Shown here one piece after another: positions 44,584 to 53,321 of a stretch of DNA of 64,000 nt (within the stretch, counting starts at the first letter, position 1; each line of letters starts with the position of its first letter). The notes beneath the pieces are model-generated. The model did not search any database. It was given only the letters and a program-made list of their open reading frames with translations, and was not told where the DNA came from. Where the stretch lies: the NCBI RefSeq assembly GCF_900299525.1, contig NZ_OMKA01000003.1, positions 310,001-374,000 of the forward strand. The letters are read 5' to 3'. The position numbers and the translations under genes are program-made. This DNA comes from Aquimarina sp. Aq78 (GTDB lineage: Bacteria > Bacteroidota > Bacteroidia > Flavobacteriales > Flavobacteriaceae).

Positions 44584-46290
44584 ATGAAATTACTTTACCT
44601 TGTATTCTTTTTGATTTTTTCTGCCTACTCGCAAGCTCCATCTAAACCATATTCTTTTTGGTTAAATAAAACAAATGAGTTTTACAGAATACATAATGAC
44701 AGTACACTATTTTATGCTAAAAAAATGCAATTGTATGCTGATTCTCCTTGTGATTATCTAAATGGATTGATGTTTGAAGCGAATGCTATTTATTTTAAAA
44801 GAGATTGTAGTAAATCTAAAGAGGTATCCTTAAAAATTCTAAAAAAATTAAATACTGAAGATTCTACCTTGTATAAAAGTTGTTTTTTAAATATTAAATC
44901 TCATGTGCTTGGGCGTCTTTCCTATATAGAAAAATGTTTAGGAGATTACTCTAAAGCTCTAGAATACATAGAGCTAAATGAAAATTTATGTGAAAAGAAT
45001 AATTTCTATTCTGAAAAATATAAACTAGCATTACAATATCAAACTGCTTTAATTTATATAGAACTTGAAAAATACGAATCTGCGATTAAACTATTAAGCC
45101 CACTAAAAAATATCTCGACTGTAAATGAAAACAAATTAACTCTTCCTAGTATAAATGTTGCATTGGGAGATTCCTATTTAAAATCTTATGAGAAATTTCT
45201 TAAACCAAATTTTCTGGATTCTGCCAAAACATATTATGGAAAACATTATAAATCGGCTATCCAAATAGAACAGCAAACGAATCACACTCAGAAATTATTT
45301 GATATAAAAATGGGGGTTATTGCATTACATCAACAAAAATACGAGCATGCATTATCTCTTTTAAGAAAAGCAAAAAAAATAAAACTTACTGAGGAAAAAC
45401 ATTTTACAAATCAAGAAACATATCTTTATCTAGCTAAAGCATTTTATAATCTAAATCGTCAAGACTCTTGTTTGTATTATGGAAACCTATTTCTAGAAAA
45501 AAACATATTGCACCCTAGAAACAATAATCTACTATTAAAAGGGTATACTATATTGGCCAATTCATATAATAAAACGCAACAATTAGAAAAAGCTTACAAA
45601 TATTCTACCTTGGCATTATCTGAAATTAAAAAGTTAGATACTCTTAAAATTAACGGAATCGAACAGTTAAGTTTTATTGCTTTAAAAAAAATAAACAATA
45701 CCAATCAAGTACTTTTAAACCAGAAGAAAAACAGATGGTTTGTTTATAAGATATTTTTCATTCTTTTATCTATTTTTTTACTAGTTGTACTAATTCGCTC
45801 TTATATTTTACGAACAAAAACAGATAAAAAATATCAAGCTCTTATTTCTCTTGAAGCAGAAAAAAAAATACCTACTCCGCAATCTACAGAAAATAATAGT
45901 GCTCCGAAAATTGCTATTCGAGAAGATATTATTAATAAAATTATTTCGGGTTTAGATGAGCTAGAGTTACAAAAAGCCTTTTTAAATCCTGAATTTAGCT
46001 TGAAATATGTAGCAAGTAAACTAGATAGTAACACCTCTTACATATCAAAAATTATTAACTCTCATACAGGAGTTTCTTTTACAGAGCACACCAACAATCT
46101 TCGTATTCAACACATTACAAAAAGCCTTACAGAAAATCCAGAATTACGAAAACATTCTTTAGATGCAATTGCAAAAGATTTTGGATATTCTAGTGCTTCT
46201 TCTTTCTCAAAAATTTTCAAAAAAACCGTTGGCATGAACCCCTCATGTTTTATTAAGAAATTAATTGAAGAAGATGATAAAAATTGCTGA
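44584..46290 (+). CDS. TPR-containing membrane AraC family regulator
   Basis: This 568-aa protein has an N-terminal signal-like segment (residues 1-18), then an extracytoplasmic TPR region (about 60-360; repeated helical pairs such as SKALEYIELNENLCEKN and KLFDIKMGVIALHQQKYEHA). A membrane helix lies near 387-408, a short linker follows, and a C-terminal AraC helix-turn-helix occupies about 465-560 (KYVASKLDSNTSYISKIINS and DAIAKDFGYSSASSFSKIFK). This is the common Bacteroidota type in which a periplasmic sensor is fused to a DNA-binding domain. It is transcribed divergently from the RHS toxin operon and could control it; no direct evidence was seen. Confidence 0.9.
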   Translation: MKLLYLVFFLIFSAYSQAPSKPYSFWLNKTNEFYRIHNDSTLFYAKKMQLYADSPCDYLNGLMFEANAIYFKRDCSKSKEVSLKILKKLNTEDSTLYKSCFLNIKSHVLGRLSYIEKCLGDYSKALEYIELNENLCEKNNFYSEKYKLALQYQTALIYIELEKYESAIKLLSPLKNISTVNENKLTLPSINVALGDSYLKSYEKFLKPNFLDSAKTYYGKHYKSAIQIEQQTNHTQKLFDIKMGVIALHQQKYEHALSLLRKAKKIKLTEEKHFTNQETYLYLAKAFYNLNRQDSCLYYGNLFLEKNILHPRNNNLLLKGYTILANSYNKTQQLEKAYKYSTLALSEIKKLDTLKINGIEQLSFIALKKINNTNQVLLNQKKNRWFVYKIFFILLSIFLLVVLIRSYILRTKTDKKYQALISLEAEKKIPTPQSTENNSAPKIAIREDIINKIISGLDELELQKAFLNPEFSLKYVASKLDSNTSYISKIINSHTGVSFTEHTNNLRIQHITKSLTENPELRKHSLDAIAKDFGYSSASSFSKIFKKTVGMNPSCFIKKLIEEDDKNC

Positions 46291-46396
46291 TATATCCGAA
46301 AATAATTGATTTTCTTTTCCAGTAAATTCAAAGCACAACTAGTACTTTTACAATAGTATATCAACATAAAAGATATGAATATTTTATTATAAATAA

Positions 46397-46426
46397 CAAA
46401 AAGGCAGACTATTATTAGGTCTGCCT
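46397..46426 (-). terminator. rho-independent terminator of the minus-strand gene
   Basis: An 8-bp stem AGGCAGAC / GTCTGCCT has a 9-nt loop. On the minus strand it is followed by TTTTTG. It lies between convergent genes. Confidence 0.75.
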
Positions 46427-46527
46427 CTGGTTATCCATCTCAATTACTTTATAGGAAAATTTTATCTCTAATAAGTAAATTCAAATCAGGGTAGGATTAT
46501 CAATTATAAAAACTATTACTGTTATCT

Positions 46528-47541
46528 TTAATTTACATTTACAGTTGTACCACAGCTTTGGTTTGCTCCAACAATTAAGGTTCCATTACTTGCAGACGAA
46601 TTTCCACTAAAACTATAATATTGGTTTTTCTTACAATTAAAAGTACCTCTTCCATTTGCCGAAACTCGTGATCCATTGCTAGAGCCTTCTGCATAAATAT
46701 AAATGTCCTTTCCTGTATTATTGTTAATAGTCACTTCACTTTCTAGGCTGCTTTGTCTTGCAGATGCATTTCTTTCTTTAATACGCTTATACTCTGCAGA
46801 ATTATACCAATCATCTCTTTGCTTATTAATAGCTCCTATTATAAATTCTCTAATCTGATCTATATTTTCAATAAGTGCTGCGTTTTTAGGATTCTTTATC
46901 CATTTTGCATATACTTCTTGTTGTTTATTATATGCATTATCCAAATATTCCTGAAGCATCTTATGTGGCTGCATTGCCTTCATTTTTTTAGGAGATTTCA
47001 TCACTTCCTTCATCTTTTTTAAACCTCCCATTTTTTTTACTTGATACTCTAATACAGCTTCAAGTTTGTAATTATCTTTATCCACCCAGTCTTCAATCAT
47101 AAAGATTTTTCCATCAATAAAAACTATTCGATTTCCATCAGACAGTCTATTAATCCTGGGAGAATATCCTATCTCTTTTTGCATTGCCGGGCTTCCTTCA
47201 TAAACTTTTTGAACATAGGTTATCGGGAATGCTTCATTATCTGGTAAAAACATGGTTTCTTTATGATCATCAGGACGATCAGGATCTTCTCCAAATAACA
47301 TATATACCTCCTTATGAACACCAGGTTGAACTGTATACTCTTTAAAATTGGTGATTTTATATAGTAATACATCCAAACCTCCTTCATAGTCACCACTACT
47401 ACTTTGCTGTGTTAAATATGCTGTATAATTTCCTAGCTGTATAGATTCTAGTTGTTGGGTTTGATGTTTTATTTCTCCCTGTGCTTTTAGGCTATGGCTA
47501 AAAAACAGTATGCATAATCCCAAGAGTGTTATTTTTTTCAT
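46528..47541 (-). CDS. exported protein of unknown function
   Basis: This 337-aa protein starts MKKITLLGLCILFFSHSLKA, a signal peptide. The middle is rich in Lys/Met with helical stretches (GGLKKMKEVMKSPKKMKAM). The C-terminal ~70 residues form a separate small beta domain: VTINNNTGKDIYIYAEG, then two cysteines in FNCKKNQYYSF and GANQSCGTTVNVN, which may form a disulfide. The ATG at 47541 was chosen because the upstream reading frame lies in a hairpin and lacks a signal peptide. No family was recognised. It follows the cadherin/NHL cluster on the same strand but is separated by a hairpin. Confidence 0.7.
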   Translation of the reverse strand: MKKITLLGLCILFFSHSLKAQGEIKHQTQQLESIQLGNYTAYLTQQSSSGDYEGGLDVLLYKITNFKEYTVQPGVHKEVYMLFGEDPDRPDDHKETMFLPDNEAFPITYVQKVYEGSPAMQKEIGYSPRINRLSDGNRIVFIDGKIFMIEDWVDKDNYKLEAVLEYQVKKMGGLKKMKEVMKSPKKMKAMQPHKMLQEYLDNAYNKQQEVYAKWIKNPKNAALIENIDQIREFIIGAINKQRDDWYNSAEYKRIKERNASARQSSLESEVTINNNTGKDIYIYAEGSSNGSRVSANGRGTFNCKKNQYYSFSGNSSASNGTLIVGANQSCGTTVNVN

Positions 47542-47591
47542 TTTAGTTTTCTTTAAATAATTAGTGTGTAAAAATGGTATGGTTACATAAT

Positions 47592-47627
47592 AACACCATC
47601 CCAAGTTCTATGATTTGGGATGGTGTT
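47592..47627 (-). terminator. hairpin downstream of the first NHL gene
   Basis: A perfect 13-bp stem AACACCATCCCAA / TTGGGATGGTGTT with a 10-nt loop lies 13 nt after the stop codon of the NHL gene on the minus strand. The T run is short, so termination may be partial. Confidence 0.65.
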
Positions 47628-47639
47628 TTATTATCTTTT

Positions 47640-49301
47640 TTAAGGAGTATTAGAAATAACAATTTTACGAATACGACTACTTCCATTATCGGTTACATAA
47701 AAAATTCCTGAACCTGCAGAAGCGATACCATAAGCTGAATTAAATGTTGCAACTGTCCCATCACCATCTGTAGAACCTGTAGATCCATTACCTGCTAAAG
47801 TAGTAACTACTTTAGCAGGAGTAATTTTACGAACTCTACGATTACCAAAATCTGTCACATACAAATTATCATTGGCATCTACGGTGATATCTCTAGGGTA
47901 GCTAAATCTTGCAGAAGTACCTGTATTATCAAGAAAACCTGCGGTACCATTCCCTACAATAGTAGCTACTACTCCTGCTGGAGTAATTTTACGAACACGA
48001 TGATTAGAGTTATCACATACGTATATATCTCCGTTACTGTTTACTGTTAATCCAGATGGGTGATTAAACCTTGCATTAAGTCCTGTACCATCTGCAAAAC
48101 CTGGAGATCCTCCTGCAAGATTTGTTACTACTCCCGTTGGAGTAACTTTACGAATACGATGATTACCATAGTCTGAAACATAGACATTTCCTGAAGCGTC
48201 AACTGCTACCCCTCTAGGACCATTAAATCTTGCTGCTGTACCTGTACCATTTGCAGAACCGGATATCCCAGAACCTGCAAGCGTGGTTACTACTCCTGCC
48301 GGAGTAATTTTGCGAATACGATTATTATTAGAATCTGCGACATAAAGGTTATCATTTGCATCTATAGCAATATCATATGGAAAATTAAATTTTGCTGCAG
48401 CACCTGTACCATCGGCATATCCAAAAGTACTCCCTGCAAAGGTAGTAACGACTCCTGCTGGGGTAATTTTACGAATACGTTGATTAGATACATCTGCGAC
48501 AAAGAGATTACCATGGCTATCTATTGCACACCCCGAAGGAAGGGCAAATCTTGCCGCGGTACCTGTAGCATCTACATACCCAGAAAAGCTCCCAGCAAAA
48601 GTACTCACTGTTACGGTACTTGTTTCTACGACATCCGTAACATTAATAGTAATCTGTGCAGATGCAGTAAGTGTTCCATCACTTGCTGTAATGGTTACAA
48701 CATGGCTAGTTGTAGTTTCAAAATCTAACGACTCTCCTTGGGATAGTTTTATTTTATCATCTTCAATAATAAATGCCGTTGTAGGATTATCTGGGTTAGT
48801 GAGTGTATAAGTCAAATTATCGCCATCTGGATCAGTTGCTACAATAGTACCTATTACATCTGTTGCATTTATATTTTCTGCCACACTAAAAGTTTGATCT
48901 GCAATAACAGGGGGCATATTTTCATCTACATCGATAACCGTAATTGTTATTTTTGCAGCTGCTTTGGCTTTATCATCGGTTACTTCTACAGTGATTTCAT
49001 GTGTAGTTTTGGTTTCAAAATCTAATGTTTTTCCTGTTACCAGGCTTAATGCTCCTGCTTTAGTGATTTCGAATAGATCATCACTGTTTGCAGTAATGCT
49101 ATAGCTTAGCTCCTCTTTATCTGCATCGGTAGCTTCTACAGTACCTAATACATCTGTATCTGTTACCGACTCTGAGGCATTAAAAGATTGTGCCTTGATC
49201 TCCGGGGCATTATTAACCGGTGTAATAGCAGGGTCATCATCTTTACTACAGGATAGTAGTAATATTGCTGTACATAGCAACAGTAGTTTTATAGTTTTCA
49301 T
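47640..49301 (-). CDS. cadherin / NHL six-bladed propeller lipoprotein (paralogue 1)
   Basis: This 553-aa predicted lipoprotein (lipobox LLSC; SCSKDDDPA after it) has two cadherin-like Ig domains (about 25-130 and 131-235). Six NHL repeats follow, each about 52 residues, with the pattern ARFxxPxGxxxDxxGNLYVAD then NHRIRKITPAGVVTTLAG. NHL repeats fold into a six-bladed beta-propeller that binds partners; cadherin-like domains bind calcium. No enzyme motif was found. It is the last of four tandem paralogues and shares almost identical first-cadherin sequence with them. Confidence 0.92.
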   Translation of the reverse strand: MKTIKLLLLCTAILLLSCSKDDDPAITPVNNAPEIKAQSFNASESVTDTDVLGTVEATDADKEELSYSITANSDDLFEITKAGALSLVTGKTLDFETKTTHEITVEVTDDKAKAAAKITITVIDVDENMPPVIADQTFSVAENINATDVIGTIVATDPDGDNLTYTLTNPDNPTTAFIIEDDKIKLSQGESLDFETTTSHVVTITASDGTLTASAQITINVTDVVETSTVTVSTFAGSFSGYVDATGTAARFALPSGCAIDSHGNLFVADVSNQRIRKITPAGVVTTFAGSTFGYADGTGAAAKFNFPYDIAIDANDNLYVADSNNNRIRKITPAGVVTTLAGSGISGSANGTGTAARFNGPRGVAVDASGNVYVSDYGNHRIRKVTPTGVVTNLAGGSPGFADGTGLNARFNHPSGLTVNSNGDIYVCDNSNHRVRKITPAGVVATIVGNGTAGFLDNTGTSARFSYPRDITVDANDNLYVTDFGNRRVRKITPAKVVTTLAGNGSTGSTDGDGTVATFNSAYGIASAGSGIFYVTDNGSSRIRKIVISNTP

Positions 49302-49372
49302 AATATCATCTTATTTAAGTTAAATAGGGTTTGTTGTAAAACTTTTACAGTAAACTCTATTTGTGTTATTAT

Positions 49373-51301
49373 TTATTGAACAAATATTTTTCGGATATAA
49401 TCATTTTGATAATCGGTGACATAAATAGTTCCCGAACCATCTATACACAGATTAATCGGCTCATTAAATTGAGCAACATTAGCATTACCATTGGTAAAGC
49501 CCATAGTACCAGAACCCGCATAGGTAGACACGACTCCTGCAGGAGTAATTTTACGAATACGATGATTATCTTTATCGGCTACATATATATTACCGTTTGT
49601 ATCTCGAGTAACTCCATACGGAGAACTAAATTGAGCCACAGTACCTATACCATCTGCATATCCCTGAGTAGATCCTGCAAGAGTGAGTACAGATCCAGTA
49701 TCGGTAATCTGGCGAATCACATGATTAGAAGCATCTGCTATATATAGGTTTGTGGATAAACCTATTATCACATCTATAGGTTCATTAAACTGGGCTGTGG
49801 TAGTGTTCCCATTAATCAAACCACTGATACCAGTACCTGCATACGTAGATACTACACCAGCAGGAGTAATATGTCGAATACTATGATTGCCTGTATCTGC
49901 TACATATAGATCACCATTTGCATGCACATCTATCCCATACGGAGAATCAAACTGAGCTACAGTACCTGTACCATTTACAAAACCGCTAACACCCGACCCT
50001 GCAATAGTAGATACTACTCCGGTAGGGGTAATTTTTCTAATTCGATGATTATCAGTATCTGCTACATAAAGATTTCCTGAAGCATCTATGGCCAAACCAT
50101 TAGGGTTATCAAACTGAGCGGTTATACCGCTACCATCTGCAAACCCGGCAACTCCTGATCCTGCAATAGTCGTAGTTCCTCCCGAAGAAAGGTATTTAAG
50201 AATACGGTGTTTTCTAGTGTCTGCTACATATATATTTCCCGAAGCATCTACCACTATTCCTGTTTGCAGTTTATTAAGAGCTAAAATGCTCCCTACATTT
50301 ACATCAGAAACATTAGTTATGTTTATGGTTACTGTAACGGGGGTTGCGTTTAATGTTCCATCACTTACATGAGCTTGGAATGAGTAACTTGTCCTGGTTT
50401 CAAAATCTAAACTCCCTCTGGATTTTAGGCTTATTTCACCAGTATTCACATCAATTTCAAAATTATCACTGTGTACATTATTAGCCAACCTATAGCTAAC
50501 CGCATCAGCCTCTGGATCTGTTGCACTCAAAGTACCTATAACAACAGTTTCTGCTATATTTTCGGCAGCAGTAAATGTAGTAGAGCTATTCCCAAAAACA
50601 GGGGCTTCATTTACATCAGTAACCGTAATAGTAACCTCTGCAGATGTTGTAAATGTTCCATCGTTTACAGTAACTGTTACCGTATGTCTTGTAAGAACTT
50701 CGTAATCTAAAAATCCTGATTTTAGTTTGATTTCATTACCTGTAATTTCAAATTTGGCCAAAGCACCGGTAAGATTCGTAATTGTATAGGTAAGATCATC
50801 ATTATTAGGATCGGTAGCAACTACAGCTCCCAGTACAATACTTGATGTTGGATTTTCTGCCACACTAAAAACCTGATCTGCAATAACAGGTGGCATGTTT
50901 TCGTCTACATCAATAACAGTAATCGTTATTTTCGCAGCTGCTTTGGCTTTACCATCGGTTACTTCTACAGTGATTTCATAAGAGGTTTTGGTTTCAAAAT
51001 CCAATGTTTTTCCCGCTACCAGGCTTAGTGCTCCAGCTTTAGTAATTTCAAATAAATCATCACTATTTGCAGTAATACTATAGCTTAACTCCTCTTTGTC
51101 TGCATCGGTAGCTTTTACAGTACCAAATATATCTGTATCGGCTGCCGATTCAGATACGTTAAAGGATTGCGCTTTAATTTCTGGCGCTATATTGGCTGGA
51201 GGAATTACAATCGTTGTTGCCTCATCATCTTTGCTACAACTATTAAGGAGTAATACTACACCAATAGTAAAAAGCATGAAGATTTTATATCTATTTTTCA
51301 T
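49373..51301 (-). CDS. cadherin / NHL six-bladed propeller lipoprotein (paralogue 2)
   Basis: This 642-aa predicted lipoprotein (NSCSKDDEA at the lipobox) has three cadherin-like domains (about 35-140, 141-240 and 241-340) followed by six NHL repeats (from ILALNKLQTGIVVDASGN to DYIRKIFVQ). Its signal peptide differs from the other three (KNRYKIFMLFTIGVVLLLNS), although the first cadherin domain is nearly identical. It is 71 nt upstream of paralogue 1. Confidence 0.92.
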   Translation of the reverse strand: MKNRYKIFMLFTIGVVLLLNSCSKDDEATTIVIPPANIAPEIKAQSFNVSESAADTDIFGTVKATDADKEELSYSITANSDDLFEITKAGALSLVAGKTLDFETKTSYEITVEVTDGKAKAAAKITITVIDVDENMPPVIADQVFSVAENPTSSIVLGAVVATDPNNDDLTYTITNLTGALAKFEITGNEIKLKSGFLDYEVLTRHTVTVTVNDGTFTTSAEVTITVTDVNEAPVFGNSSTTFTAAENIAETVVIGTLSATDPEADAVSYRLANNVHSDNFEIDVNTGEISLKSRGSLDFETRTSYSFQAHVSDGTLNATPVTVTINITNVSDVNVGSILALNKLQTGIVVDASGNIYVADTRKHRILKYLSSGGTTTIAGSGVAGFADGSGITAQFDNPNGLAIDASGNLYVADTDNHRIRKITPTGVVSTIAGSGVSGFVNGTGTVAQFDSPYGIDVHANGDLYVADTGNHSIRHITPAGVVSTYAGTGISGLINGNTTTAQFNEPIDVIIGLSTNLYIADASNHVIRQITDTGSVLTLAGSTQGYADGIGTVAQFSSPYGVTRDTNGNIYVADKDNHRIRKITPAGVVSTYAGSGTMGFTNGNANVAQFNEPINLCIDGSGTIYVTDYQNDYIRKIFVQ

Positions 51302-51344
51302 TTTGTTATGGCTATTTTGGGTATATCATTGTTTTATTAAACAT

Positions 51345-51383
51345 CAACCTCATCTCAGGTCCTAAAACCTGAGATGAGGGTTG
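51345..51383 (-). terminator. hairpin downstream of paralogue 3
   Basis: A 15-16-bp stem pairs CAACCTCATCTCAGGT with ACCTGAGATGAGGGTTG (one bulged G) across a 6-nt loop. It lies 13 nt after the paralogue 3 stop on the minus strand, before paralogue 2. Confidence 0.7.
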
Positions 51384-51395
51384 CTGTACGTATGT

Positions 51396-53312
51396 TTATT
51401 GAATGATGATCTTACGGAGGAAGTGATTGCGTTCATCAGCAACGTATACAGTTCCTGATCCATCAACAACTATTCCTGAAGGAAGATTAAATTGTGCTAC
51501 TGTACCTATCCCATCGGCCCAACCTCTACTAGATCCTGCCAAAGTAGATACTACTCCAGCTGAAGTGATTTTACGAATACGATGATTTATCCTATCGGCC
51601 ACATATAAATTACCTGATCCATCTATAGCTACTCCAGTAGGTTTAAAAAACCGGGCTGATGTACCCGTACCATCTGCATACCCATCATTAGATCCTGCTA
51701 TTGTAGATACTACTCCGGATGGAGTAATTTTACGGATGCGACTATTACTTTCATCGGCTACATATATATTTCCTGAACTATCTACAGCCAACCCTGCAGG
51801 ATTATCAAATCGAGCCGTAGTACCTGTCCCATCAGCAAAACCTTCATTTAATCCTGCAAAAGTTGAGACTACTCCTGTTGGAGTAATTTTACGAATACTA
51901 TGATTAGACCAATCCGACACAAAAATGTTCCCTGATCCATCAACAACTATTCCCGTAGGGTGATTAAATCGAGCTGTAGTCCCTGTACCATCTGCATATC
52001 CCTGAGTAGACCCAGCCAAAGTAGTTACTACTCCTCCCGGAGTAATCTTGCGAATACGATAATTGTTTCGATCGGTTACGTATACATTACCCCCTCCGTC
52101 TACTGCTACTCCGTAAGGAAAATTAAAGCGAGCTGCAGTTCCTGTACCATCCGCATATCCCTGAGAACCTCCTGCAAGAATAGTTACCGTACCATTTGTA
52201 TTGACCTTACGAATACGATGATTAGCATAATCCGCTACATATATATTTCCAGACCCATCTATAGCAATTCCAATTGGAGTATTATAAAATTGAGGAACAC
52301 CTCCGTTAGGTAATGCTCCTACAGTAGTTACACTTACATCAGTTACATCGGTTACATTAATTTGCACTCCATGCTGCAAGGCAGTAAGGTTTCCATCGGT
52401 TGCTTGCACTGTTATGGTATGACTGGTTTGGTTTTCATAATCTAGAAACTTCCCTGTTGATAAACTAATTTCTCCAGCACTGTTGATCTCAAAAAGACTG
52501 CCCGGGTTATTATTAAGCGTATAAATTAGATTATCCCCTTCAGGATCTGTAGCCGTTACCGTAGCAATAATAACCGTATCATCAATATCTTCTGGTTGAC
52601 TAAAAGTATAATTCCGATCCGGGAATGTTGGCGCTTCATTTACATCTGTAACATTAATAGTAATCTGAGCAGATGCCGTAAGTGTTCCATCGTCTACAGT
52701 AACAGTAACATTATGTTTTGTAAAATCTTCATAATTTAAAACACCTGATTTTAGCTTGATCTCATTACCTGTAATTTCAAATATGGCTACTGTACCAATA
52801 GAGTTAGTAAGTGTATACGTTAGCGTATCACCATTGGGATCTGTAGCAACTACGGTTCCAAGTACAGTACTTGATGTTGGATTTTCTGCTACACTAAACG
52901 TTTGATCCACAATAACGGGTGGCATGTTTTCATCTACATCGATAACTGTAATCGTTATTTTTGCAGCTGCTTTAGCTTTACCATCGGTTACTTCTACAGT
53001 GATCTCATGAGAAGCTTTGGTTTCAAAATCTAATGTTTTTCCTGCCACAAGACTTAATGCTCCTGTTTTAGTAATTTCGAAAAGATCATCACTATTTGCA
53101 GTAATACTATAGCTTAGCTCCTCTTTATCTGCATCGGTAGCTTTTACAGTACCAAATACATCTGCATCTGTCACCGATTCTGAGGCATTAAAAGATTGTG
53201 CCTTGATCTCAGGAGCATTATTAGCCGGTGGAGAAGTTGTTGCATCATCATCTTTACTACATGATAGTGCCAGTATTGCTACAAAAAGCAACAGTAGTTT
53301 TATTGTTTTCAT
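51396..53312 (-). CDS. cadherin / NHL six-bladed propeller lipoprotein (paralogue 3)
   Basis: This 638-aa predicted lipoprotein (ALSCSKDDD) has three cadherin-like domains, with junctions marked by VIDVDENMPPVI and VTDVNEAPTFPD. Six NHL repeats follow, of the form ARFNxPxGIxVDGSGNIYVAD, ending in NHFLRKIIIQ. It is followed by a hairpin and preceded by paralogue 4 only 9 nt away. Confidence 0.92.
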   Translation of the reverse strand: MKTIKLLLLFVAILALSCSKDDDATTSPPANNAPEIKAQSFNASESVTDADVFGTVKATDADKEELSYSITANSDDLFEITKTGALSLVAGKTLDFETKASHEITVEVTDGKAKAAAKITITVIDVDENMPPVIVDQTFSVAENPTSSTVLGTVVATDPNGDTLTYTLTNSIGTVAIFEITGNEIKLKSGVLNYEDFTKHNVTVTVDDGTLTASAQITINVTDVNEAPTFPDRNYTFSQPEDIDDTVIIATVTATDPEGDNLIYTLNNNPGSLFEINSAGEISLSTGKFLDYENQTSHTITVQATDGNLTALQHGVQINVTDVTDVSVTTVGALPNGGVPQFYNTPIGIAIDGSGNIYVADYANHRIRKVNTNGTVTILAGGSQGYADGTGTAARFNFPYGVAVDGGGNVYVTDRNNYRIRKITPGGVVTTLAGSTQGYADGTGTTARFNHPTGIVVDGSGNIFVSDWSNHSIRKITPTGVVSTFAGLNEGFADGTGTTARFDNPAGLAVDSSGNIYVADESNSRIRKITPSGVVSTIAGSNDGYADGTGTSARFFKPTGVAIDGSGNLYVADRINHRIRKITSAGVVSTLAGSSRGWADGIGTVAQFNLPSGIVVDGSGTVYVADERNHFLRKIIIQ

Positions 53313-53321
53313 ACTATGTTT

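Noticed and set aside
46528..47604. Longer start for the unknown exported protein (ATG at 47604)
   Set aside because: The extra codons overlap the hairpin after the NHL gene and precede a normal signal peptide.
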